A DNA stretch of 28,508 nucleotides, taken from positions 1 through 28,508 of the forward strand of contig JAUYPS010000044.1 of NCBI GenBank assembly GCA_030695705.1. The letters are read 5' to 3'. This stretch comes from a bacterium (GTDB taxonomy: Bacteria > Patescibacteriota > Minisyncoccia > 2-02-FULL-40-12 > IGHO2-12-FULL-4). The notes beneath the pieces are model-generated. The model saw only the letters and a list, made by a program, of their open reading frames with translations, made no database searches and had not been told where the DNA came from. Made by a program: the position numbers and the translations under genes. Position 1 is the first letter of the stretch; each line of letters begins with the position of its first letter. Shown one piece after another: positions 7,844 through 15,045 of this stretch.

Positions 7844-7921
7844 CTATAATAAAAGATGCTTGTCCTGAGCGTAGTCGAAGGGCCATTTTTTCTCAATTTT
7901 TTGCGGATTATATTTTGTCAT
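7844..7921 (-). pseudogene. Vestigial leuS 5' end interrupted by a repeat (or a Leu-rich leader peptide)
   Basis: On the minus strand an ATG at 7921 opens 25 codons. The first 13, MTKYNPQKIEKKW, closely resemble the LeuRS start MKYNPAKIEKHW encoded 99 bp downstream. After Trp13 the frame runs into a CTTCGACTACGCTCAGGACA repeat, then HLLL and TAG. DNA identity with the real leuS start is only moderate, so this is not a recent duplication. Three consecutive Leu codons sit directly before its stop, 21 bp ahead of the leuS ATG. That invites comparison with a leader peptide, but no attenuator hairpin is visible between them. Confidence 0.6.
7858..7884. repeat. Short GC-rich dispersed repeat (CTCAGGACAAGC class)
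   Basis: On the minus strand the sequence runs GGCCCTTCGACTACGCTCAG then GACAAGC. This resembles a class of short dispersed repeats of CTTCGAC..GCTCAG..CAAGC form that I have seen widely in environmental bacterial genomes. A related sequence lies inside ileS (19013-19046) and a weaker one near 27866-27884. It replaces the continuation of the leuS-like fragment. Confidence 0.55.
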
Positions 7922-7927
7922 TACAAA

Positions 7928-8248
7928 TTACTCCCAGAATATAAGAAAAATTGAAAATATGCCAAGTAATACGCCCGCAATCTGAATCATCGAAAGATGT
8001 TCTTTGTAAAATATTAATCCGATGCCAGTCGCTAAAATCGCCGAAGCGATAGAAAACAAGATGGCTCCCCTGGCCAGACCTGATCCGTTCTTAAGAGCAA
8101 TCAGCCAGGAAGTATTGGCAAGCATATATGCCAAAAGGGCCAGAACAGCATAGGCAATCGAACGCCGCCCTAAAGACCATTCTTTGGCAAAAATATCAGC
8201 AACTAATTCAAAAACTATTAAAACCAAAAGCGGAATAATCCAAATCAT
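7928..8248 (-). CDS. Small multidrug-resistance / EamA-like transporter (four membrane helices)
   Basis: A 106-residue, very hydrophobic protein with four predicted membrane helices (about 2-20, 31-50, 59-78, 85-104), the size and layout of SMR/DMT-superfamily proteins that work as dimers. A Glu in the first helix (FELVADIFAKEW, residue 14) lies where SMR exporters carry their essential proton-coupled carboxylate. The C-terminal YKEHLSMIQIAGVLLGI is the typical EamA/SMR helix-4 motif. The ATG overlaps the tatD stop (ATGA), implying translational coupling. The substrate cannot be predicted. Confidence 0.75.
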   Translation of the reverse strand: MIWIIPLLVLIVFELVADIFAKEWSLGRRSIAYAVLALLAYMLANTSWLIALKNGSGLARGAILFSIASAILATGIGLIFYKEHLSMIQIAGVLLGIFSIFLIFWE

Positions 8249-9063
8249 AATTTGAATAAATTTTTACAATTTTCGGTTGTCTGGCGGGATATTTCTTCCA
8301 AATTTGTATTCCTTAATTCAGCAACTTTTTCGGCTACGAACTTTAAATAACTTGATTCGTTGCGCTGGCCACGATACGGAACGGGGGAAAGGTAGGGTGC
8401 GTCTGTTTCCAAAAGCAATTTATTTAAAGGGATATTTTTAACTACTTCTTCTAAACTACTGGTTGGTACTTGCCCTTCCGTAGTCCGCCGACTGGCGGAC
8501 GAAGGAGGGAAAGTGATAATGCCGTTAAAACCCAGATAAAATCCCCGCTCCAAAAACTTTTTGGCTGTCTCCCAAGTGGAGGTAAAAGAATGGATTACAC
8601 CCCTGATTTTTTCCGCTCCGAAAAGAGTGGAAGCGCCATCCAGTATTTCCAGCATTTCAGTATAGGCCTCTCGGCAATGCATGATCAACGGCTTGCCGGT
8701 TTCCGCCGCCAGTTCCAAAAACTTCACCAGTCGTTCCTTTTGAAAAGCCAGATTTTCTTCTCCGGTCGTGCGGTAGAAATCCAGGCCGACTTCTCCGATC
8801 GCTACTACTTTCGGATCTTCGGCCAGTTTCCGATACAAATCCAAATCCAGTTTCTCCTGAAGATTGTCGTTGGGATGCAAGCCGGCGCTGGCCCAAATTC
8901 CTTCATGCTGATTAGCCAGCACTACGGCTTTGGCCGACATTTCGTAATCAGTCCCCACGCAAATCATCTGTATCTCCATCTCCCCATCAAAAGCACGCCG
9001 AATCATTTCGTCCCGGTCCTGGTCATACTGAGGAAACTGCGGATGAGAGTGAGAATCAATCAT
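8245..9063 (-). CDS. tatD: TatD family metal-dependent hydrolase (deoxyribonuclease-like)
   Basis: A 272-residue TIM-barrel hydrolase when started at the ATG at 9063, giving MIDSHSHPQF with the HxH metal-binding motif. The frame stays open upstream to 9288, but those 75 extra codons run through a hairpin-rich element and have no family similarity, so I reject the longer start. Other motifs: SAGLHPND, VAIGEVGLDFY (metal-binding Glu), PLIMHCREA (His), IHSFTSTWETAKKFL, and KLLLETDAPYLSP (Asp). Family members act on DNA 3' ends or as D-aminoacyl-tRNA or tRNA-processing factors, so the exact role is uncertain. Residues about 185-198 (PPSSASRRTTEGQV) are an in-frame palindromic repeat insertion not found in the usual alignment. 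The gene overlaps the SMR-like gene by 4 bp. Confidence 0.92.
   Translation of the reverse strand: MIDSHSHPQFPQYDQDRDEMIRRAFDGEMEIQMICVGTDYEMSAKAVVLANQHEGIWASAGLHPNDNLQEKLDLDLYRKLAEDPKVVAIGEVGLDFYRTTGEENLAFQKERLVKFLELAAETGKPLIMHCREAYTEMLEILDGASTLFGAEKIRGVIHSFTSTWETAKKFLERGFYLGFNGIITFPPSSASRRTTEGQVPTSSLEEVVKNIPLNKLLLETDAPYLSPVPYRGQRNESSYLKFVAEKVAELRNTNLEEISRQTTENCKNLFKL
8470..8509. repeat. Palindromic repeat inserted in frame in tatD
   Basis: The core is a perfect GTCCGCC (8483-8489), GACT loop, GGCGGAC (8494-8500), flanked by CCCTTCC on the left and GAAGGAGGG on the right. It adds about 13 residues between FNGIITF and the EEVVKNIPL helix of TatD. Read on the minus strand its ends (CCCTCCTTCG...ACGGAAGGGCA) match those of the repeat inside argS (24406-24438). 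Confidence 0.7.
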
Positions 9064-9073
9064 AATTTGTTTT

Positions 9074-9287
9074 AACTTAGCAAAGATATGCTCCTGAAGG
9101 ACGCTGTGAAGTTGTGGATTGCTCACAATTAACTTTTTCAGCCCATGCGAAGCATAAGTTGGAAAAGTTAATTGCTGGACGGAAAGAGTATAATTATTCT
9201 CCAACTCTTTCCGAATCCACAGCTTCACCGCGAGTGGAGCCTTTCGCAGGAAAAGGCGGAACGACCTGAAGGAGCATATTTTTGCCA
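9074..9287. repeat. Cloverleaf-like inverted-repeat element between metG and tatD
   Basis: Two nested inverted repeats enclose two hairpins. The outer arms are 9074-9095 and 9266-9287 (22 nt, one mismatch plus one G-U). The second arms are 9102-9120 and 9214-9232 (17 of 19). The inner hairpins are 9126-9137/9163-9174 (12 bp, CAATTAACTTTT) and 9180-9189/9204-9213 (10 bp, CGGAAAGAGT). The metG stop is at 9295 and tatD starts at 9063, so the element fills the gap. It could be a miniature inverted-repeat transposable element, a structured RNA, or a processing or terminator structure. Confidence 0.65.
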
Positions 9288-9294
9288 AGTTTTA

Positions 9295-10791
9295 TCATTT
9301 TAATCTAGGAAACATCGGTTCGCCTTTTTTTATAATTAATTTCTTGTGATCAAAGTTTTCAATTTTGTCTTGCAAAGTTAAGCCGAAAGATTTAAGAACT
9401 TTTTCTGCCGTGTCCGGCAAAAATGGATAAACCCAAAAGGAAGTTGTGGTAATTAAGAGAGTTAGGTTAGTCATCACTTCCAGAAAATGATCGGGGTTAT
9501 CTTTGACCAACTCCCACGGTTTATGTTCATTGGTATAAGCATTGGCAAAACCGATCAGCTCAAAGACATTTCCTAATGCCTCGTGTAAACGAAATTCTTC
9601 CATATTGTGCCGATATTTTTCTTCGGTAGCCAAAATAAACTCCTTAATCTCCGGTTTTTCAAATTTCTTCAGATAATTGATTTCGCCCAACAAACCGCTT
9701 TCGATCAAAGTCAAAACTCTCTGCACCAAATTTCCCAAGCCATTAGCTAAATCCGACTGATAGCGCTGTTCCAGTTTTTTCTCGGAAAAATCCCCGTCTT
9801 CTCCGGAAGGAATTTCCCGTAAAAGATAATATCTAACCACATCGGTTCCATATTTTTCTACAACACGATATGGGTCAACAACATTTCCTAAACTTTTTGA
9901 CATTTTTTGTCCTTCTGCGGTAACAAAGCCATGAATCAGAATTTGCTTTGAATTTGGAAGACCAGCAGACATTAACATGGCCTGCCAAATTGCGGATTGT
10001 TGCCTTAAGTTGTCTTTTCCAGCCGTCTGCACACCCGGCCAATAGGACTCAACTTTTTTCATATCACTAGGCCAACCTAACGCTGAAATATACCCCACCA
10101 AAGCGTCAAACCAGACAAACATAGAGTGTTCATCATCGTCCGGCACCGGCACACCCCACGGCATCTTCGATTTGAGACGAGAAATGCTGAAATCTTTTAA
10201 GCCATCTTCTACAAATTTAATTATCTCTTTAAATCTGAAAAACGGAAGAACAAATTCGGGGTTGTCTTTGTAATATTTGAGCAGTGGTTTTTGATATTTG
10301 GAAAAACGGAAAAAATAATTTTCCTCTTCTATTTCTTCTATGGCTAAATTGGGATGTAGGGGGCATCGCACGTTTACCAGCTCGGAATCGGTTTTTTCAA
10401 GTTCACAACCAACACAATATTTTATCTTATAATTTTTTTTGTATATATCTCCGGCCGCATTGCATCTTCGCCAAAACTCTTGAGCCGCTTCGGTGTGACT
10501 TTGATCGGTAGTCCTAATAAAATAAGTATAATCAACATTCAGTAGTTGTTTTAAGTTTTTAAACTTTTCAGAAATGCGATCTACATATTCTTGCGGGGAA
10601 AAGCCGGCTTCAAGAGCGACCCTGTAGATTTTGAGGCCATGCTCGTCCGTCCCCGTGTTAAAAAAGACTTTTTCTCCCAAAAGTTTATGATATCGAACAA
10701 TCACATCAGTCTGGATAATCTCTAGGGCAAAACCGATGTGAGGATCGGAATTTGTATAAGGCAGGGTGCTTGTAATATAAAAATTTTTCAT
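9295..10791 (-). CDS. metG: Methionine--tRNA ligase
   Basis: A 498-residue class I synthetase that charges initiator and elongator tRNA-Met. The N-terminus MKNFYITSTLPYTNSDPHIGFALE contains the HIGH-equivalent HIGF (19-22), followed by GTDEHGLKI. The CP domain has a zinc knuckle CVGCE (C126, C129) with CPLH (C143, H146). Then come WFDALVGYISALGW, GKDNLRQQSAIW, and KMSKS at 296-300, followed by the helical anticodon-binding domain. It lacks the C-terminal tRNA-binding domain found in longer MetRS, giving the short form. The start codon follows directly after the TGA of the upstream homing endonuclease gene, with no gap; a TATAAT at 10810-10815 inside that gene could be its own promoter. Confidence 0.97.
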   Translation of the reverse strand: MKNFYITSTLPYTNSDPHIGFALEIIQTDVIVRYHKLLGEKVFFNTGTDEHGLKIYRVALEAGFSPQEYVDRISEKFKNLKQLLNVDYTYFIRTTDQSHTEAAQEFWRRCNAAGDIYKKNYKIKYCVGCELEKTDSELVNVRCPLHPNLAIEEIEEENYFFRFSKYQKPLLKYYKDNPEFVLPFFRFKEIIKFVEDGLKDFSISRLKSKMPWGVPVPDDDEHSMFVWFDALVGYISALGWPSDMKKVESYWPGVQTAGKDNLRQQSAIWQAMLMSAGLPNSKQILIHGFVTAEGQKMSKSLGNVVDPYRVVEKYGTDVVRYYLLREIPSGEDGDFSEKKLEQRYQSDLANGLGNLVQRVLTLIESGLLGEINYLKKFEKPEIKEFILATEEKYRHNMEEFRLHEALGNVFELIGFANAYTNEHKPWELVKDNPDHFLEVMTNLTLLITTTSFWVYPFLPDTAEKVLKSFGLTLQDKIENFDHKKLIIKKGEPMFPRLK

Positions 10792-11787
10792 TCAATCCAT
10801 TCTTAAGTTATTATATTTTTTGTTTCTTTGATTTATGTTTTGCACAAGTTCTTTAATCTTTGCCACTTTATCGGGATGCTTCAAATAAGGATCAAGATAA
10901 TTTATAAGTTTTAACAGATATTTCTTTCGCGAGCAACGGAGAGTGTAGTAATCGCCATTACTTATATAGCCATTTTTTGCAAGAACCCCTTTCCCATAAT
11001 AAACAGTCAGTTTTGGTGTTTCGATCCTATATTTTCCTAAAAACTTTTTAATTTTTAAAAGAAGGCCAACATCATAGTTGCCCAAAGCAAACACGGCAAG
11101 CCATTTATTGGTTACCATGAAAGAGCCCTCGGCATCTGAAAAACCGGCCAGAAAAGCAAAAAATGTGTTTTGTTTCTCAAAAACCCATTGATAAGATTTC
11201 GGACTTTTGGGAAGAAGGAAAGAAAAAGACAGGTTCAAACTGGTTTGAATATTGACTTTTTTGAATTTAGTGGGTTTTCCTTCAAGAATATGGCCATATC
11301 CAGAAAAAAGGGTCTTAAAAAGGTTGATTTGCTCCTTTTGGGTACTCGCGCATTTAACAACAATTGTTTCACTTTTCAGACCTCGTTTAGAGATGTTGAG
11401 ATCTCCAACTCTAAAACCAATTAAGTGGGCCTGCTCAATTTTATCACCGCTAAAATCATGACGTTCATTAGTAATATGAGAAATAGCAATGTTTCTTACC
11501 GGTATCTTAAATTCTTTTAATTTTCGATAAACAGTTCCGCGAATATAGCCGTACCGCTTCTCAATTTCCCAAGTTGATAGTTTCTTTTTTATATATAAGT
11601 CGTACAATTCTTTTTTAGAAAACTTTACCGCATTCCAAGGCCACCTCGGTTTTATCCCATAAGCATGCAACCGCTTCCAAATAGTCGCCTGGCATGAATC
11701 AAATTTGTCCGCTATTTGATAAGTGGTAAGACCCTGACCTATGTACAGATTTTTCAGAGTTTCTTTTGGAATATCAAATTTTCTCAT
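10792..11787 (-). CDS. LAGLIDADG homing endonuclease with N-terminal HTH repeats
   Basis: A 331-residue protein if begun at the ATG at 11787 (MRKFDIPKETL); an in-frame ATG at 11820 would add 11 residues. I prefer the inner start because an extended -10 (TGATAAAAT, minus strand, 11793-11801) puts transcription at that ATG, as in several genes here. Two helix-turn-helix repeats lead the protein (LTTYQIADKFDSCQATIWKR and LSTWEIEKRYGYIRGTVYRK). Two LAGLIDADG motifs follow: AHLIGFRVGDLN and FLAGFSDAEGSF, each with its acidic residue. This is the architecture of a monomeric homing endonuclease with added DNA-binding repeats. It is free-standing, placed between rsmI and metG without any interrupted gene, and its TGA directly abuts the metG ATG. 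Confidence 0.88.
   Translation of the reverse strand: MRKFDIPKETLKNLYIGQGLTTYQIADKFDSCQATIWKRLHAYGIKPRWPWNAVKFSKKELYDLYIKKKLSTWEIEKRYGYIRGTVYRKLKEFKIPVRNIAISHITNERHDFSGDKIEQAHLIGFRVGDLNISKRGLKSETIVVKCASTQKEQINLFKTLFSGYGHILEGKPTKFKKVNIQTSLNLSFSFLLPKSPKSYQWVFEKQNTFFAFLAGFSDAEGSFMVTNKWLAVFALGNYDVGLLLKIKKFLGKYRIETPKLTVYYGKGVLAKNGYISNGDYYTLRCSRKKYLLKLINYLDPYLKHPDKVAKIKELVQNINQRNKKYNNLRMD
10810..10815 (-). promoter_or_regulatory. Possible metG -10 box inside the endonuclease gene
   Basis: TATAAT on the minus strand within the last codons of the endonuclease gene. A start about 7 bases on would give a leader of about 12 nt before the metG ATG. There is no TG extension or clear -35 box, so this is tentative. 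Confidence 0.3.
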
Positions 11788-11888
11788 ACTTAATTTTATC
11801 AAAAAGTTATTAAAAATCATAGCCGTTATTTTAAAAAAATGCCCACTTTTTGCGGACCAAAGTATTCCGGTGACGATAAAAATCTTGA

Positions 11889-12566
11889 CTATTTCCCCAC
11901 TACTAAAACCAGTTCTCCTCTTTCTAATTCGTTCCCGTATTTTTCTAAAATTTCTTGCGCGGTTCCCCGATAGATACTCTCAAACTTTTTGGTCAGTTCT
12001 CGGCCGATCATCAGAGGCAAGCCGCTCAATTCCGGATTAGAGGCCAGCTCCTTCATTGTTTTGAGAATGCGATGTGGTGATTCGTAAAAAACAACCGTAT
12101 GTAAAGAACCGGCCACTTCCTGGAAAAACTTCTGCCGGCCTTTTTTGTGAGGAGGAAATCCCAAAAATAAAAATTTATCGGTAGGCAAACCGGAAATACT
12201 TAAAGCCGCCAGCGCCGCATTTGACCCGGGAATAGGAACAATCTGGACCGTATCTCCCAGCTCTTTCAAAACCCGTTCAATAATTTTCCCCCCGGGATCA
12301 GAAATTCCCGGAGTACCGGCATCCGTTACCAAGGCCACATCCTGACCATCCCGCAATAAATCAAAAAGACGTTTGTTTTTGGGAGAGTCAATTTGGTAGG
12401 AGTAAGCAAAAAGAGGTTTTTTAATCTCGTAATGAAGAAGTAATTTCGAGGTGACCCTAGTATCTTCCGCTGCCACCGCCGATACCTGCTTTAAGACCTC
12501 TAAGGCGCGCAGCGAAATGTCGCCCAAGTTGCCGATGGGGGTGGCGAGAATATAGAGCTTAGACAT
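11889..12566 (-). CDS. rsmI: 16S rRNA (cytidine(1402)-2'-O)-methyltransferase
   Basis: A 225-residue SAM-dependent methyltransferase acting with RsmH on C1402 in the ribosomal decoding centre. The start at 12566 gives MSKLYILATPIGNLGDIS, the family N-terminus; the frame is open 17 codons further up but without similarity. Tetrapyrrole-methylase-fold motifs are clear: PIGNLGDIS, AAEDTRVTSKLLLHY, LVTDAGTPGISDPG, VPIPGSNAALAALSISGLPTD, FLGFPPHKKGRQ, VFYESPHRI, and GRELTKKFE. It overlaps the 3' end of the AI-2E permease gene by 8 bp (AATGTCTAA), so the two are probably co-translated. It is slightly short because the C-terminal small domain is missing, which is common for compact genomes. Confidence 0.95.
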   Translation of the reverse strand: MSKLYILATPIGNLGDISLRALEVLKQVSAVAAEDTRVTSKLLLHYEIKKPLFAYSYQIDSPKNKRLFDLLRDGQDVALVTDAGTPGISDPGGKIIERVLKELGDTVQIVPIPGSNAALAALSISGLPTDKFLFLGFPPHKKGRQKFFQEVAGSLHTVVFYESPHRILKTMKELASNPELSGLPLMIGRELTKKFESIYRGTAQEILEKYGNELERGELVLVVGK

Positions 12567-13635
12567 TGGAAAGAGGTTCCCCCTGATGAGCGTGATTCTT
12601 GGAGGTACTAAACTCATCTAAAATTTCTACGATGATCGCGGCTACTGGCACAGCCAAAATCATTCCTAAAATTCCGGCCAATTGGAAACCGATTAAAAGA
12701 GATAAGATCACCATAACCGGATTTAAACCGACCGTCCGACCCATAATAATAGGGACCAAAATATGGTTTTCAATTTGCTGAATAATGACATAAGCCACAA
12801 TTACCCAAAGCCCAAGGATAGGTGATTGGGTAAAAGCTAAGATAACTGCCGGTACAGCAGCTAAGACCGGACCAACAGTGGGAACCAACTCTAAAATCAT
12901 GGCCAGAATTCCAAGTAGCAAGGCAAATTTAATCCCCATCAGTGACAACACTACATACACCGCCAGACCGACAATCAAAGCCAAAAGCAACTGGCCCTGT
13001 AGCCAACGGCCTACTTTGCGCTCTGATTTTCTCCAAATATTCAAAAAATGTGACTCGTATTTGTGAGGAACAACCGAACGGATGAAACTTTCAATTCCTC
13101 CCCGCATCACCGAAAGATAGAAAGAAATCACAATCACCGCGACAAAAGAGATTAGTCCGCCGAAAATATTGACCACAAAACCAAAAGCCGAACTGGAAGA
13201 GGCCTGCAGATAGCCGGAGAAGCTGTCCAGCAGATTCTGGATCTCGCTGAAAAGGTCCACAAAACGCCCGCCGGACACTTGTTCCGCTTTCTCCAAAGAA
13301 GTAGAAACCCGATCAATAAAATTCGGAAGATCTGCGATTAATTGGTTGATTTCACCGGTCAAAAAAGGCACCACTAAAGAAACAAGAAACCCTACCAGGA
13401 CAAAGACCGACAAATAAAGAAAAGCTACTCCCAAAATACGGGGGATCTTTTTACTTTCCACCCAATTGGCAAAAGGCGTTACAGCTGAGGCAATGACGAT
13501 AGCAAAAAGAAGAATAATAAAGATGTCGCGCAAAAGATAAGCCACTACAAAAAAAAGCAAAACTCCGACCACTTTAACGATGGTCGCCACTGATACGTCC
13601 CACATCACTGTTTGTTCTGACTTTTCCTCCGGCAT
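12559..13635 (-). CDS. AI-2E family (PerM-like) transporter
   Basis: A 358-residue integral membrane protein of the AI-2E/PerM family. The N-terminal half has two close hydrophobic hairpins (about 15-50 and 65-90). A soluble amphipathic stretch (about 90-150) follows, then the family core GGLISFVAVIVISFYL. The C-terminal half has the signature LLLGILAMILELVPTVGPVLAAVPAVILA, QQIENHILVPIIMGRTVGLNPVMVI, and a closing hydrophobic helix pair. Members have been linked to autoinducer-2 export or Na+/H+ antiport, so the substrate is left open. The last 8 bp overlap rsmI. Confidence 0.9.
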   Translation of the reverse strand: MPEEKSEQTVMWDVSVATIVKVVGVLLFFVVAYLLRDIFIILLFAIVIASAVTPFANWVESKKIPRILGVAFLYLSVFVLVGFLVSLVVPFLTGEINQLIADLPNFIDRVSTSLEKAEQVSGGRFVDLFSEIQNLLDSFSGYLQASSSSAFGFVVNIFGGLISFVAVIVISFYLSVMRGGIESFIRSVVPHKYESHFLNIWRKSERKVGRWLQGQLLLALIVGLAVYVVLSLMGIKFALLLGILAMILELVPTVGPVLAAVPAVILAFTQSPILGLWVIVAYVIIQQIENHILVPIIMGRTVGLNPVMVILSLLIGFQLAGILGMILAVPVAAIIVEILDEFSTSKNHAHQGEPLSNV

Positions 13636-13705
13636 AAATATTTTGAATTAATGATTTATACATTCGCCCTGCCGGGCTCAGTATTTCGTCGCCTTCGCTC
13701 CTCAA

Positions 13706-15001
13706 TTATAACTTCAATAGGTCGTAGATGGAAGAATCATTTTCTTCGACCGGACCGATAATGGCCAAATTGAGTTTGTTATTCTGAAAAATGTCGTTGG
13801 CCGCTTCCCAGATATCTTCCGCCGTTACCATGTTTAATTTTTCAAATTTTTCTTCCGGGGTAAGAATTTTTCCATAGAGCAGCTCCTGGGTGGCATAATA
13901 AGAAGCCAGATCGTCGGATGATTCAAAACTGATGGCGTATTTTCCTTTGACGTAGTCCTTGGCTTTCTTCAACTCCTTTTCCGCCACTTTTTCTGTTTTT
14001 AACTTTTTGAATTCTTCTAGAATTACCTCCAAGGCGGAATGGAGTTTGGTTTTTTCAAGCCCAGAGACAACGGAAAAATCACCGACGTCCTGATAAGAAT
14101 CACTGCTGGCAGAAATATAGTAAGCCAATCCTCTTTTTTCTCTCACTTCCACAAAAAGACGCGAGCTCATTCCTCCCCCCAAAATTATCGACATCAATCT
14201 TAGGGCTTCTTTTTTAGGATGAAAGGCATCATACCCTCTTGTGCCCAAAATAATATGAGCTTGCTCAGTTTTCTTATTAAATATTTTTAATTCTGGCTTA
14301 TCTTGCTTAACTACCGCCAGTAAGGGCTTGATAATAGATTGCTGGCGCATATTGGAAAAATAGCGATCAACTTGTTCTCTAACTTTGATCGGATCGACAT
14401 TGCCAGCCACGGCTACGACCGTATTTTCGGCAAAATAATGCGTATTAAAATATTCCCTGATCTTTTCTGGCTTCATGGCCAAAATTGTTTCTTTTGTTCC
14501 GGCGATATTCCATCCTAAGGGATGATCGCCATAGAGCAGTTCTTCGTAAAGATCACTGATGTGGCGCATGGGGTCATCAAAGTCCTTATTAATTTCTTGA
14601 ATAATCACTCCCCGCTCTTTTTCTATTTCGCCTAAATCAAATTTTGAATTCAAAAAAATATCACTGACTACGTCGAGAATCAGATCAAAGTTTTCTATTC
14701 CCGCCTTAGCATAATAGCCCGTATATTCCTTGCTGGTGAAGGCATTATACTCAGCCCCGATTGAATCAAGCTCCATAGAGATATCCAAATAGCCCGGCCT
14801 TTTTTCCGTACCCTTAAACATCATATGCTCAAGAAAATGTGAAATTCCGCTGATGTCCTTGGTCTCATAGCGGGATCCGGTGCCGGCCATTACCAAAACC
14901 GTAGCCGACTTGGTATGCTCCATAGGCACCGTAATCAGCCGAAGGCCATTGGGATAAACAAAATAATCAAAATGATTGTGTTTTTGAGAAGTATTAGTCA
15001 T
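13706..15001 (-). CDS. M16 family zinc metallopeptidase (processing-peptidase-like)
   Basis: A 431-residue pitrilysin-family peptidase. The inverted zinc motif HFLEH (residues 55-59, in GISHFLEHMMFKGTEKR) and the downstream KERGVIIQEI segment supplying the third ligand are present, so the protein should be catalytically active. The C-terminal half carries the second M16 domain with RGLAYYISASSDSYQDVGDFSV. No signal peptide or membrane segment is seen, so it would act in the cytoplasm, most likely degrading short peptides. A strong extended -10 (TGGTATAAT) lies 10-18 bp upstream of the ATG and would give a 3-nt leader. It begins 45 bp after glyQS, so it may head its own unit with the AI-2E permease and rsmI downstream. 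Confidence 0.93.
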   Translation of the reverse strand: MTNTSQKHNHFDYFVYPNGLRLITVPMEHTKSATVLVMAGTGSRYETKDISGISHFLEHMMFKGTEKRPGYLDISMELDSIGAEYNAFTSKEYTGYYAKAGIENFDLILDVVSDIFLNSKFDLGEIEKERGVIIQEINKDFDDPMRHISDLYEELLYGDHPLGWNIAGTKETILAMKPEKIREYFNTHYFAENTVVAVAGNVDPIKVREQVDRYFSNMRQQSIIKPLLAVVKQDKPELKIFNKKTEQAHIILGTRGYDAFHPKKEALRLMSIILGGGMSSRLFVEVREKRGLAYYISASSDSYQDVGDFSVVSGLEKTKLHSALEVILEEFKKLKTEKVAEKELKKAKDYVKGKYAISFESSDDLASYYATQELLYGKILTPEEKFEKLNMVTAEDIWEAANDIFQNNKLNLAIIGPVEENDSSIYDLLKL

Positions 15002-15010
15002 TAAAAGATG

Positions 15011-15019
15011 ATTATACCA
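15011..15019 (-). promoter_or_regulatory. Extended -10 promoter of the M16 peptidase gene
   Basis: TGGTATAAT on the minus strand. The predicted start is near 15004, three bases before the ATG at 15001, giving an almost leaderless mRNA. Confidence 0.6.
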
Positions 15020-15045
15020 ATAAATTTAACGATTGTCTATGATAT

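Noticed and set aside
9064..9288. N-terminal 75-residue extension of TatD
   Set aside because: It reads through the inverted-repeat element and shows no TatD similarity; the MIDSHSHPQF start at 9063 fits the family.
12567..12617. 17-residue N-terminal extension of RsmI
   Set aside because: It lies within the AI-2E permease gene in another frame; the SKLYILATPIGNLGD start is the family one.
13660..13700. Possible dispersed repeat between the M16 and AI-2E genes
   Set aside because: GCCC/GGGC and CTCAGTATTTCGTCGCC look repeat-like, but no second copy exists in the window and the hairpin is short.
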